Of a stretch of 64,000 bases of DNA, positions 1 to 8,247 are shown piece after piece. How positions within the stretch are numbered: position 1 is the stretch's first letter; every line of letters begins with the position of its first letter. Position numbers and translations under genes: made by a program. The DNA is from Goleter apudmare HA4340-LM2. Its GTDB lineage: Bacteria; Cyanobacteriota; Cyanobacteriia; Cyanobacteriales; Nostocaceae. The notes under the pieces were generated by a model. That model saw nothing but the letters and a program-made list of their open reading frames with translations. It did not search any database and was not told the DNA's origin. The stretch covers positions 56,247 through 120,246 of the forward strand of contig JAHHHF010000085.1 in NCBI GenBank assembly GCA_019359495.1. Reading direction: 5' to 3'.

Positions 1-316
1 TTTCATCTTTAATCACAAAAACAGGGGTGCGCTGTGCGGAATCCCGTGATAGTGATAAGTGAATTTGGCTGACTACTGGGTTGCGGATGACTATATCACA
101 AGATTTAGAACTACGACCTAATATATAGCGATCGCCCAACAAGGGATATATCTCTGCCTTATCCGCCCCCGCATCCTGTACCCAAAGTTCTGGTACTTTG
201 GCGTTAGGTTTGAGTGCCAGTTTGGAAAAGTCAACCCTAGCTTGAATTGTATGTACTGCTTGGGTCAGTTGACCAAGTAAAGTTTGTGGCTTTTGAGGGG
301 GCTGGGGAGAACTCAT
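1..316 (-). CDS. FHA-domain protein, N-terminal part (probable class A penicillin-binding protein), cut by window edge
   Basis: The first 105 residues are visible; the gene runs off the left edge. Residues ~57-105 form the start of an FHA phosphopeptide-binding domain: GDRYILGRSS (Gly67-Arg68-Ser69), then an Ile/Val-rich strand, then VVSQIH carrying the conserved Ser83 and His86. The ~55 residues before it are polar with no signal peptide. Cyanobacterial class A penicillin-binding proteins (peptidoglycan glycosyltransferase/transpeptidase) often begin with such an FHA domain, and this N-terminus resembles them from memory; that assignment is inference because the catalytic domains lie outside the window. 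The ATG is the first in frame, in a gap shared with the divergent secreted protein at 751. Confidence 0.65.
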   Translation of the reverse strand, partial: MSSPQPPQKPQTLLGQLTQAVHTIQARVDFSKLALKPNAKVPELWVQDAGADKAEIYPLLGDRYILGRSSKSCDIVIRNPVVSQIHLSLSRDSAQRTPVFVIKDE

Positions 317-750
317 TGGCTATTCACATCACCGCTTTTAGTAAAAAATTCAGCGAATTACAATCTTGATGCTGATCTTTCATCATTTTACTCATAAGCT
401 AAAAAAGAAATTAGCTGTACGGAATTATTTTCGACTCAATCTTACACTAAGACAATATCTACTCGGATAATTTACGTTGTTCAGCTTGATCATTTATTTA
501 CATAGACAACATTCTTCTGTATGCTCTAAAACGCTTTTTTTTTCAAGCATTACTGGTTTTAATCTCAAAAACGAGCACATTCGCTTTTGTATTGGTCAAA
601 ACCATCAATTCCTTAACAAATTGTGTATATTTTGCGGCTTTTACATTTCCTCATATTTTGCAGTAAACCTATACATCCCCATTTAGGAAGATTTTATAAA
701 TTCTTTTGTCTGATTTAATGGGTCGAGTGTTCCGTTGAGGTTAATTCAGA
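317..750. other. Intergenic region, no gene seen
   Basis: AT-rich gap between the divergent FHA-domain gene and the secreted repeat-protein gene. A 69-codon open frame at 477-686 has no recognisable protein character and no ribosome site, so it is not called. The promoters of both flanking genes are probably here but no convincing -35/-10 pair stands out. Confidence 0.5.
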
Positions 751-1326
751 ATGAAGGGAAAATCTCTGAGCTTGTTTGGTGCAGCCCTAGCTTTGGCACT
801 TACAACCAATGTTGCTGTCGCTGAATCAAGTAAATCCCCTGTAGAAGAATCCAGTAGCTCATCCGCAAGTTCAACAACGGAAATCAGTCTGTCACCAGAA
901 GCCTTTAAAATTCTGTGTGAGCGTTCTCCCCTCAATTCCCGTTGCCCAGGTGGCACACCTGTCCCATCTGCTGCTCCTGGTAGCACTACAGTTCCAGAAA
1001 GCAAGTCTTTTGAAGGTGATAATTCTCCCAGCAACTTAACTCCAGCACCAGAAACTGGTACACCCGAATCAGGTACTCCCAGCAACTTAACTCCAGCACC
1101 AGAAACTGGTACACCCGAATCAGGTACTCCCAGCAACTTAACTCCAGCACCAGGAACTGGTACACCCGAATCAGGTACTCCCAGCAACTTAACTCCAGCA
1201 CCAGAAACTGGTACACCCGAATCAGGTACTCCCAACAACTTAACTCCAGCACCAGGAACTGGTACACCCGAATCAGGTACTCCCAGCAACTTAACTCCAG
1301 CACCAGAAACTGGTACAACTAATTAA
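751..1326 (+). CDS. Secreted Pro/Thr/Gly-rich 17-residue-repeat protein
   Basis: A 191-residue protein of unknown function. Residues 1-24 are a clear Sec signal peptide (Lys-Gly-Lys, then an Ala/Leu core, cleavage expected after AVA). Residues 25-48 are Ser/Glu rich. A short motif with two cysteines follows (ILCERSPLNSRCPGG, Cys56 and Cys65); similar C-x(n)-NSRC motifs recur in cyanobacterial surface proteins, from memory. From residue 93 to the end there are five complete 17-residue repeats of the type PSNLTPAPETGTPESGT and a partial sixth. This composition suggests a flexible extracellular or cell-wall linker. Unit changes are few (Glu/Gly in APE/APG, Ser/Asn once), pointing to recent expansion. 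It stands alone and converges on lspA. The product is surely secreted; its role is not known. Confidence 0.75.
   Translation: MKGKSLSLFGAALALALTTNVAVAESSKSPVEESSSSSASSTTEISLSPEAFKILCERSPLNSRCPGGTPVPSAAPGSTTVPESKSFEGDNSPSNLTPAPETGTPESGTPSNLTPAPETGTPESGTPSNLTPAPGTGTPESGTPSNLTPAPETGTPESGTPNNLTPAPGTGTPESGTPSNLTPAPETGTTN
1027..1317 (+). repeat. 51-bp tandem repeat array, 5.7 units, in frame
   Basis: Near-identical 51-bp units coding PSNLTPAP(E/G)TGTPESGT, five full and one partial. Because 51 is a multiple of three and the unit has no stop in several frames, long shadow frames appear on the opposite strand here (about 741-1289 and 986-1318). The copy number is likely to vary between strains. Confidence 0.95.
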
Positions 1327-1484
1327 AAGCTTTTCCTAGTAAGGACTCTAGTTCTTCATTACTACGATATCAAAACTTTTAGATAGACCAAGAGTAGTAT
1401 TGCTGGATGTGTGATGACAATCACTGCAACCAATTTCTCGATTCTTCACAAATTTTTAAGTAACTAAGGGTTGCAGGTATTAAT

Positions 1485-1509
1485 AGCCTGGGGATAATCA
1501 CCCCAGGCT
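1485..1509. terminator. Bidirectional terminator-like hairpin between convergent genes
   Basis: Perfect 9-bp stem AGCCTGGGG / CCCCAGGCT with a 7-nt loop, between the 3' ends of the secreted repeat protein (+) and lspA (-). No long T-run follows on either strand, so the termination role is inferred from position. Confidence 0.55.
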
Positions 1510-1555
1510 TCATAGTATTCAATGTCTTGAAAAAGCCACAAGCTATTATTGGGAT

Positions 1556-2032
1556 TTAGCGTGACCTACGATTGGAAGTTGGTGTTTTTTGCAAAGAAGC
1601 AATTAGCAGGCAAACAATACCAATACTGATAAATGAGTCTGCCATATTAAATACAGCAAAATTAATTAGTCGAAAATCGAGGAAATCTACGACGTAACCT
1701 AGAATAAACCGATCAATGCCATTGCCCATAGCTCCACCTAAAATCAAGCCATAGCCCAGCTGATCCCAAAAACTTAAAACTGAACCAAATAATGCCAGCC
1801 CAATCAAGACTAAACTTACTCCCAAAGATAACCAGCGTAACCACTCTACTTTTCCACTTAACAGACTAAAAGCTGCACCAGTATTAGTCACATAAGTAAG
1901 ATGAAATATATCAGGTAAAAGTGGTAGGGTCTGTCCCAACTTAAAATTTTGCACGATCAAGTATTTTGTCAACTGGTCGATGAAAAAAGCTATAAAAGCA
2001 GTGATCCAGAAAAGGCGATTTTTTAAACGCAT
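1556..2032 (-). CDS. lspA: Lipoprotein signal peptidase (signal peptidase II)
   Basis: 158 residues, the usual length. It cleaves the signal peptide of diacylglyceryl-modified prolipoproteins in the cytoplasmic membrane. Four hydrophobic segments are visible. Conserved regions: FFIDQLTK (residues ~16-23), VTNTGAAFSL (~48-57), GGAMGNGIDR (~99-108), then the aspartyl-protease pair VVDFLDF (Asp116) and FNMADSFI (Asp132). It lies 55 bp downstream of bioY on the same strand, so the two are probably co-transcribed. Substrates in this window include the lipoproteins PstS and LptC. The assignment is secure. Confidence 0.96.
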   Translation of the reverse strand: MRLKNRLFWITAFIAFFIDQLTKYLIVQNFKLGQTLPLLPDIFHLTYVTNTGAAFSLLSGKVEWLRWLSLGVSLVLIGLALFGSVLSFWDQLGYGLILGGAMGNGIDRFILGYVVDFLDFRLINFAVFNMADSFISIGIVCLLIASLQKTPTSNRRSR

Positions 2033-2087
2033 GAAACCAAGGGCTAAGGACTAGGGATGAGCAGAAAAATTTTCCATTTAAAATTAA

Positions 2088-2675
2088 TTAATAAAACATT
2101 AAGTGACGTAACACATAGGCTATTACCGTCACAGCACAGACAACAGCGACCTGTCCAGGTAACTTAGACCATGAGTAGCTCAAGATCGCTTGTATCAAGG
2201 TGAGATTTTCTGTACCTTGCCAGTGAAAAAAATAACTGAGAACTAAATACGCAATACCGCAGAGGTGGACAGTTAACAAGCCACAAATGCAACTGAAGGC
2301 CAAGGTTTCTAGTCTAGGTCTAGCTTTAAAGGCTAGGAAACCACAAATCCAAGCACCAGGAATAAAGCCTAGCAGATAACCAAAGTGAGATAGCTTGACA
2401 TAACCAATACCGCCACCCTCAGAAAATACGGGTAGTAAAGTTAACCCCATTACTAAATAGGCAATTTGCGATAGCGCACCCGCGTTTTTGCCACCTAAAC
2501 AACCTACCAGCAGCACAGCGCCAATTTGATAGCTGACACATAAAGAAAAAGTTTGAATTCCGTGCTTACTCCAATTCCAAGGTAAGGTGATACCGTAGGA
2601 TTCTAGGAATGTGCCACCCATTGTAAGGAGTAAGCCAATCATGGACCATAATAATTGATTGGAAGCGGCAAACAT
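2088..2675 (-). CDS. bioY: BioY-type biotin transporter (ECF S component)
   Basis: 195 residues with about six membrane segments. It shows BioY family features: an N-terminal GGTFLESYGITLPW region, a central GGGIGYVKLSHFGYLLGFIPGAW block (~86-108, the family's Gly-rich signature) and a long C-terminal helix. BioY is the substrate-binding membrane component for biotin uptake, working alone or with the shared ECF energy-coupling module; no ECF ATPase is nearby. It is first in a likely bioY-lspA unit. Upstream is the 470-bp gap shared with pstS. Confidence 0.88.
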   Translation of the reverse strand: MFAASNQLLWSMIGLLLTMGGTFLESYGITLPWNWSKHGIQTFSLCVSYQIGAVLLVGCLGGKNAGALSQIAYLVMGLTLLPVFSEGGGIGYVKLSHFGYLLGFIPGAWICGFLAFKARPRLETLAFSCICGLLTVHLCGIAYLVLSYFFHWQGTENLTLIQAILSYSWSKLPGQVAVVCAVTVIAYVLRHLMFY

Positions 2676-3145
2676 TGATCAGACAAAGGGAACAAAGGCA
2701 GAAAGAAAAGCCTCAGCAACCAGTATAGGCCTTAATATTTAAATGAAGTAGCATATTTGATTTTGCCTGAGACGTTGCACCTCCTATCCCCAAGACTACC
2801 CTAATTCATCGGTACAGGTATATACTTAATTTTTCAGAAGATTAGTAAGAAATCATACTATTTTTTGGATGATTTATATATTTTTTTATTGTTTAGACGA
2901 TTGAACTTAAAGGGTTAAGCAAGTTTTATAAATTGTGTATTACATAGCAAATCAAGCATCAATTGCTACAAAAATACAATAGCTTAGTATAAAATTTTTC
3001 CAAAAGTATACTTAATCGAATTTTTAAAGTTCATCGTAAAAAAATAGATATTTTTAACTTTGTTAACCTCTTGTTTACCTTGAGGCTCACCCTTTAGCGC
3101 TATGTTAGAATCGCTCACCTGGAAATTGACTAAAAATTGACAGCG
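2676..3145. other. Divergent control region between bioY and pstS
   Basis: Very AT-rich 470-bp gap with no gene. The pstS-proximal part (3050-3110) holds the Pho-box-like repeats listed separately. The bioY promoter must also lie here; no BirA-type palindrome was recognised. Confidence 0.6.
3051..3106 (+). promoter_or_regulatory. Pho-box-like repeats and -10 region upstream of pstS
   Basis: GTTAACCT (3062-3069) and GTTTACCT (3073-3080) are spaced 11 bp apart, with a further TTTAACTT just upstream (3053-3060). This resembles the cyanobacterial PhoB/SphR Pho box, tandem 8-bp TTAACC-like units with 3-bp spacers. A TATGTT hexamer at 3101-3106 could be the -10. The repeats are seen directly; regulation by SphR under phosphate starvation is inference. 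Confidence 0.55.
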
Positions 3146-4312
3146 ATGCTCTCACTTCTAAGTGCAATAAAAAATAATCGCCTAACTGTCTCAGTATCAG
3201 TGTTAGCACTGGCAATTAGTCTAGCAGCTTGTGGCGGACAGCAAGCCGCAGATAACACAGGCTCTAACGGTACTGCTACAGATACTGCTGCTTCGACCAC
3301 AGGCAAATTGGATCTTGGTGGCAACGTCTCCCTGACAGGTGCTGGTGCCTCTTTCCCGGCACCACTATACGCCAGTTGGTTTACTGATTTGAACAAAAAA
3401 TATCCTAACTTACAGGTTAACTATCAATCTGTAGGAAGTGGTGCTGGAGTTGAACAGTTTATCCAAGGGACTGTAGACTTCGGTGCTAGTGATGTTGCGA
3501 TGAAGGATGAAGAGATCCAGAAAGTAACAAGAGGTGTTCTATTACTACCAGTAACTGCTGGTGGAATTGTACTGGCTTATAACCTACCAGATGTGCCAGA
3601 ACTCAATCTACCAAGGGCCGTTTATACCGATATCGCACTCGGCAAGATCAAAACTTGGAACGATCCCAAAATTGTGGCAGCAAATCCTGATGCCAAGCTT
3701 CCCAACCAACCAATTACATTTGTGTATCGTTCTGATGGTAGTGGTACGACTGGTGTATTTACAAAACACTTAGCCGCTATTAGTCCAGAATGGAAGAGCA
3801 AAATTGGTGAAGGGAAATCAGTTAACTGGCCTGTAGGCGTTGGTGGTAAAGGTAACGAAGGTGTTACCGCCCAAATTAAACAAACTCAAGGTTCAATTGG
3901 TTACATTGAGTACGGTTACGCCAAGCAAAATAACATTAGCTTTGCCACTTTGGAAAATAAGTCAGGCAAATTCGTGAAATACAACGACGAGTCATCATCC
4001 AAGACTCTAGCTGCCATACAATTGCCAGAAAATCTCCGGGCTTTTGTGCCAGATCCAGATGGGGAAGAATCCTATCCTATCGTGAGTTTTAGCTGGATTA
4101 TGGCTTACAAGAGTTATCCTGATGTTCCTAAGGCTAAAGCAATGGAAGCTGCTATTGAGTACGCCTTGACTGAAGGGCAGAAAATATCTGGAGAATTAGG
4201 CTATATTCCTCTACCTCAAGCCGTGGTTGAAAAAGTGGCGGCTGCTGCCGATCAAATTAGCCCCGACTATAAAATTTCTGTCAGTAGCAGTGGTAATAGC
4301 GCTAGTAAGTAA
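3146..4312 (+). CDS. pstS: Phosphate ABC transporter, substrate-binding lipoprotein
   Basis: 388 residues from the ATG at 3146; an upstream in-frame TTG at 3137 is less likely. Residues 1-29 are a lipoprotein signal with lipobox SLAAC (Cys29), so the protein should be anchored on the periplasmic face of the membrane. Mature motifs fit PstS: TGAGASFPAPLYASWF, YQSVGSGAGVEQF, VDFGASDVAM, and RSDGSGTTGVF for phosphate binding. First gene of pstS-pstC-pstA-pstB, preceded by Pho-box-like repeats. A 174-bp gap to pstC holds a small hairpin (GGCTG/CAGCC at 4365-4378) that might lower downstream expression, since binding proteins usually need excess copies. Confidence 0.95.
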   Translation: MLSLLSAIKNNRLTVSVSVLALAISLAACGGQQAADNTGSNGTATDTAASTTGKLDLGGNVSLTGAGASFPAPLYASWFTDLNKKYPNLQVNYQSVGSGAGVEQFIQGTVDFGASDVAMKDEEIQKVTRGVLLLPVTAGGIVLAYNLPDVPELNLPRAVYTDIALGKIKTWNDPKIVAANPDAKLPNQPITFVYRSDGSGTTGVFTKHLAAISPEWKSKIGEGKSVNWPVGVGGKGNEGVTAQIKQTQGSIGYIEYGYAKQNNISFATLENKSGKFVKYNDESSSKTLAAIQLPENLRAFVPDPDGEESYPIVSFSWIMAYKSYPDVPKAKAMEAAIEYALTEGQKISGELGYIPLPQAVVEKVAAAADQISPDYKISVSSSGNSASK

Positions 4313-4486
4313 CGTTAAATACCTTTACAGCCTAGCTAGGATGACAAGGAAAAATATCTTGATTGGCTGATCACAGCCTTGAAATCGAAATATTTATTTG
4401 ATTCATCCAGAGGATCAAGCGACAACGTGACTAAACTGGTTCACTCCCACACTTTTCTTTGATCTATATCGTTACAGTCAGTAGTC

Positions 4487-5437
4487 ATGACTACAAACTT
4501 GCCACATCTGCCATCAGCAATCAAAAATCGCTCTGAAGTAGAGAAGTCGTTAGACATTGGTTTTATTTCGCTGACTCGGATTTTTGCACTAGCGATCGCT
4601 GCTATCTTATTGTGGATTACTCTACAGGTTACTATCGGTGCTTGGCCGGCGATCCAAAAGTTTGGGCTGGGTTTTTTAGCCCAGACTACTTGGAACCCAG
4701 TGAATGATGACTATGGAGTACTGCCTCAAGTTTATGGCACTTTGATTAGTGCTTTTCTTGGTTTGTTAATCGCCATACCAATTGGCGTTGGTACTGCTAT
4801 TTTGTTGAGCGAAGATTTTCTACCATCAAAAATCCGAGTAGTATTAGTATTTTTGGTAGAACTGCTGGCAGCCATTCCCAGCGTTGTCTATGGTGTTTGG
4901 GGCATTTTTGTTTTAGTGCCCATCTTAACAAACCTAGGCAGGTGGCTAAACAGTTCCTTAGGCTTTTTGCCTATTTTTAGCACCCCTCCCACAGGCCCTG
5001 GAATGTTGGCGGCGGGAGTCATTTTAGCAATTATGACTTTGCCCATCATCACGGCTATATCCCGTGATGCTTTGATTTCTGTACCCCCAAGTTTACGTCA
5101 AGCTTCCTTGGGATTAGGAGCAACACGCTGGGAAACTATTTTTCAAGTTCTGATTCCAGCTGCCTTTTCTGGAATTGTGAGTGCTGTGATGTTAGCACTG
5201 GGTCGGGCAATGGGAGAAACAATGGCAGTGACTATGTTAATTGGCAACTCTAACAACATTAGTCTGTCTCTGTTAGCACCAGCCAATACCATTTCTTCTC
5301 TACTAGCAAATCAATTTTCGGAAGCCAGTGGGTTGCAAGTTTCAGCTTTGATGTACGCTGCACTGGTTCTATTTTTCTTGACACTTATAGTCAATGTTTT
5401 GGCAGAATTTATCGTTAACCGAGTCCAGCGAATTTAG
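4487..5437 (+). CDS. pstC: Phosphate ABC transporter permease PstC
   Basis: 316 residues, six membrane segments. The N-terminal segment, a long periplasmic stretch (IQKFGLGFLAQTTWNPVNDDYG) and the permease domain containing the coupling loop (LRQASLGLGATRWETIFQVLIPAA) match PstC. It forms the channel with PstA and is driven by two PstB subunits. Only 19 bp separate it from pstA, so translation is probably linked. Length and order are typical. Confidence 0.95.
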   Translation: MTTNLPHLPSAIKNRSEVEKSLDIGFISLTRIFALAIAAILLWITLQVTIGAWPAIQKFGLGFLAQTTWNPVNDDYGVLPQVYGTLISAFLGLLIAIPIGVGTAILLSEDFLPSKIRVVLVFLVELLAAIPSVVYGVWGIFVLVPILTNLGRWLNSSLGFLPIFSTPPTGPGMLAAGVILAIMTLPIITAISRDALISVPPSLRQASLGLGATRWETIFQVLIPAAFSGIVSAVMLALGRAMGETMAVTMLIGNSNNISLSLLAPANTISSLLANQFSEASGLQVSALMYAALVLFFLTLIVNVLAEFIVNRVQRI

Positions 5438-5456
5438 CGTAATTGTGTTTTAAATT

Positions 5457-6338
5457 ATGAGTTCTCGTTTTTCAGAAAGTAGCCTGGCTTACTCTCCCAT
5501 GTCTAGGAGAACGCTGTTTAACACAGTGATGACATCTGTAGCGTTTATCTGCGGGGCATTAGCACTTTTGCCTTTATTGGCAGTACTTTCTTACGTTATC
5601 ATCAAGGGCTTTAGCAGTCTCAATCTGAGTGTATTTATTGAATTACCACCTGCACCACTGAGACCGGGAGGGGGTTTTGGTAATGCGATTTTGGGAACCT
5701 TACTGATGGTGGGGATTGCTGCTTTGATCAGCATCCCCTTCGGTGTTTTGGCGGCAATTTATTTAACAGAATTTAGCCCTAGTAATGTAGCTAAGTCTAT
5801 TAGATTCGCAACTAACGTTCTCAGTGGAGTTCCCTCAATTATTGCTGGGGTATTTGCTTATGGGATTGTAGTTTTGGGCTTAACAAGGCTCAATTTAGGT
5901 TCTTACTCAGCTTTAGGTGGGGGTTTTGCTTTGGCGATTTTGATGTTGCCAATTATTGTTCGTACTGCTGATGAGGCTTTGCAGTTAGTTTCGCAAGATC
6001 TGCGACAAGCATCTACAGGATTGGGTGCAACAAACTTTCAAACAGTCACACAAGTAGTTTTGCCCGCAGCTTTACCAGCCATTGCTACTGGATCAACCTT
6101 GGCGATCGCCCGCGCAGCTGGAGAAACAGCACCTTTACTATTTACATCTCTATTTTCTCCGTTTTGGCCTGATAGCTTGTTGAAACCTACAGCCTCCCTA
6201 GCTGTGTTGGTTTATAACTTTGCCATTACTCCGTTTGAAAACCTCCAGTCATTAGCTTGGGCAGCGTCACTAGTTTTGGTTGTGATGGTGTTGATCACCA
6301 GCATCATCGCTCGCTGGACGACTCGCCAAAAAGCCTAG
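5457..6338 (+). CDS. pstA: Phosphate ABC transporter permease PstA
   Basis: 293 residues, six membrane segments. It carries the EAA-type coupling loop LRQASTGLGATNFQTVTQVV and the PstA feature ARAAGETAPLLFTSLF near the C-terminal half. It partners PstC in the inner membrane. It starts 19 bp after pstC and is followed 57 bp later by pstB, so it is in the middle of the operon. Confidence 0.95.
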   Translation: MSSRFSESSLAYSPMSRRTLFNTVMTSVAFICGALALLPLLAVLSYVIIKGFSSLNLSVFIELPPAPLRPGGGFGNAILGTLLMVGIAALISIPFGVLAAIYLTEFSPSNVAKSIRFATNVLSGVPSIIAGVFAYGIVVLGLTRLNLGSYSALGGGFALAILMLPIIVRTADEALQLVSQDLRQASTGLGATNFQTVTQVVLPAALPAIATGSTLAIARAAGETAPLLFTSLFSPFWPDSLLKPTASLAVLVYNFAITPFENLQSLAWAASLVLVVMVLITSIIARWTTRQKA

Positions 6339-6395
6339 GGTCACAATATCACAACGGCGCATTACACATTCCACAAACTGATACCATACTATATT

Positions 6396-7202
6396 ATGGC
6401 TACTAACATTGGCACAGTGAATAGCACGGAAACCGTTTTACGTGCAGAAAACCTCAACATCTACTACGGCAACTTCTTAGCTGTGCAGAATATCTGGCTA
6501 GATATCCCGAAAAATCGGGTGACAGCCTTTATCGGTCCTTCAGGTTGCGGTAAAAGTACCTTGTTAAGATGCTATAACCGTCTCAACGACCTGATTGAAT
6601 CATTTCGGGCAGAAGGTAAAGTATTATACTATGATAGGAATCTGTATGCACCCGACGTTGACCCTGTAGAAGTGCGTCGTCGGATTGGGATGGTATTCCA
6701 AAGACCAAACCCATTTCCCAAATCAATTTATGACAATATTGCTTATGGAGCCAAAATCAATGGCTACAAGGGTAATATGGATGAATTGGTAGAGCGGAGC
6801 TTGCGCCAAGCAGCTTTGTGGGATGAAGTCAAAGACAAACTCAGGCAAAGTGGCTCATCTTTATCTGGTGGACAACAACAGCGTTTATGTATTGCCAGAG
6901 CGATCGCAGTCCAACCAGAAATTATCCTCATGGATGAACCCTGTTCTGCCCTTGACCCCATCTCCACCTTGCGGGTAGAAGAACTGATTCATGAACTCAA
7001 AGAGCAATACACCATTGTTATTGTTACTCATAACATGCAGCAAGCTGCACGGGTGTCTGATAAGACAGCCTTTTTTAACGTCAAAACCTCAGATAAAGGA
7101 AGTCGTACAGGTTTCTTGGTAGAGTACGATTCTACAGAAATAATTTTCAATAATCCTCAGCAGCAGGATACTCGTGATTACGTTAGTGGTAGGTTTGGTT
7201 AA
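6396..7202 (+). CDS. pstB: Phosphate ABC transporter ATP-binding protein
   Basis: 268 residues. Walker [10 protein letters not shown] (47-55), Q-loop [12 protein letters not shown] signature LSGGQQQR, Walker B IILMDEP and the switch His in VTHNMQQA are all present. The [11 protein letters not shown] stretch after the Q-loop is typical of PstB. It powers phosphate import through PstCA. It is the last gene of the operon and is closed by the intrinsic terminator at 7246-7276. Confidence 0.97.
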   Translation: MATNIGTVNSTETVLRAENLNIYYGNFLAVQNIWLDIPKNRVTAFIGPSGCGKSTLLRCYNRLNDLIESFRAEGKVLYYDRNLYAPDVDPVEVRRRIGMVFQRPNPFPKSIYDNIAYGAKINGYKGNMDELVERSLRQAALWDEVKDKLRQSGSSLSGGQQQRLCIARAIAVQPEIILMDEPCSALDPISTLRVEELIHELKEQYTIVIVTHNMQQAARVSDKTAFFNVKTSDKGSRTGFLVEYDSTEIIFNNPQQQDTRDYVSGRFG

Positions 7203-7245
7203 GTTATTGTTGTTGAAAATTTGCTGAGACTCACACATAATTTAT

Positions 7246-7276
7246 CCACTATAGAGTTTTTCTATGGTGGTTTTTT
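7246..7276 (+). terminator. Intrinsic terminator of the pst operon
   Basis: Stem CCACTATAG / CTATGGTGG (one G-U pair), 7-nt loop, followed directly by TTTTTT. It is 44 bp downstream of the pstB stop. Confidence 0.85.
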
Positions 7277-7557
7277 GTTGCGAAAAGAAGAACTATAGCT
7301 AATCAAGGAATAAGATGAAACAAAAAATTATAATTAGAAATTTATCCTCCAAAACAAAAGTTTTGAAGGACTCAGTCTTGATTTTTTGGCGTTTCACTGA
7401 AACAGGAATTACGCAAGCAAAATTTGTCATTGCGACCGAAAGGTAGTGTAGGGAAGCAATCCCAGACTTAGAGGCGATTACCTCGCTACGCTCGTAATGA
7501 CGTAATTCCGTGACTTTTGCGTAAGTCTTATGAAAATTATCATGTCCCATTTCCAGA
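7277..7557. other. Intergenic region with a fold-back repeat
   Basis: No gene. A shadow frame here translates to a peptide with the RHYERSEVIASK-type string that appears when common dispersed bacterial intergenic repeats are translated, so it is repeat sequence rather than a coding region. The MITE-like part is listed separately. Confidence 0.6.
7405..7528. repeat. Dispersed fold-back (MITE-like) repeat
   Basis: GGAATTACG at 7405-7413 pairs with CGTAATTCC at 7501-7509, and a second pair, TCATTGCGA and TCGTAATGA, lies just inside it. The right flank ends in TTTTGCGTAAGTC (to ~7528), the same end seen on the elements at 11009 and 24399. No coding capacity. Confidence 0.6.
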
Positions 7558-8049
7558 CTACTGGGTAGTAGTTGCTGGTTCTATTGTCGGAATTTGAGTA
7601 GGAATTTGCTCGAACAACAACAGCGATCGCGCAGTTTTGAAGTATTTAGCCCAACGCTGGGTATCTGGGCGAGTACGCCATTGTTGACGACTGACATCTA
7701 AAGCTAGAACTGGCGCGATCGCTCCATAACTTTGTACGGAAATGATAATCGAAACATCTGTTACCAAAATATCTTGATCAAAACTGCGTTGAGCAGCCGC
7801 TCTAGCCACCGCTTCTGCTCTTCGCAGGATGGTTTCATAGCCTTCATCCGGTAGGCGGTCAATGGCCAAGTCAACTCTAGCAGTGTAAGCCCGCACCACC
7901 TGAGGGGCGATCGTTTCCGTCAAAACCCATACAGGAACTGTAGATGCGAGCAAAACTAATAATGGAACTATCCGGATTTTTCTGGCAAACTGGCTAATAA
8001 ATGGAAAGGGAATGATCGATGATAGTTGATAAGTAATATCGCTGCTCAT
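7558..8049 (-). CDS. Conserved hypothetical membrane-anchored protein
   Basis: 163 residues, no recognised family. One membrane helix at ~28-45 (VPLLVLLASTVPVWVLTE) follows a basic N-terminus, so the C-terminal ~115 residues are probably periplasmic. That part has a helical stretch (LPDEGYETILRRAEAVARAAAQRSF) and then strands ending in SQQW-like aromatic text. The tail is Thr/Pro rich. It is transcribed divergently from the orthocaspase-like gene with ~200 bp between them. The coding character is good (HIP1 sites, sensible composition); the function is unknown. Confidence 0.6.
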   Translation of the reverse strand: MSSDITYQLSSIIPFPFISQFARKIRIVPLLVLLASTVPVWVLTETIAPQVVRAYTARVDLAIDRLPDEGYETILRRAEAVARAAAQRSFDQDILVTDVSIIISVQSYGAIAPVLALDVSRQQWRTRPDTQRWAKYFKTARSLLLFEQIPTQIPTIEPATTTQ

Positions 8050-8247
8050 AACTTGATAGCTCCTGTCTAAATGATCTTTAATTGTAATTGGGTGAAAGTA
8101 TTTACCAGCAAATTAATGTAACAAAAATCACATTGTATCTTAACTTGGATGAGAATCTCCTAGACTATAAGACATAGGTTAGCCTTGTTTTTTCCACAAA
8201 GCCAACCAAAATTTTAGGCAAGTAAACAACAACCGACAAAGAGCGGG

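Noticed and set aside
477..686. 69-codon + frame upstream of the repeat protein
   Set aside because: Hydrophobic, aromatic-rich text without family likeness or ribosome site; the base composition matches AT-rich non-coding DNA.
741..1289. Long minus-strand open frames over the secreted repeat protein
   Set aside because: They arise because the 51-bp repeat is a multiple of three and lacks stops in several frames; the + frame has a signal peptide and the sensible composition.
1556..2032. lspA downstream hairpin as an antisense or attenuator element
   Set aside because: Its position between convergent 3' ends is better explained as a terminator.
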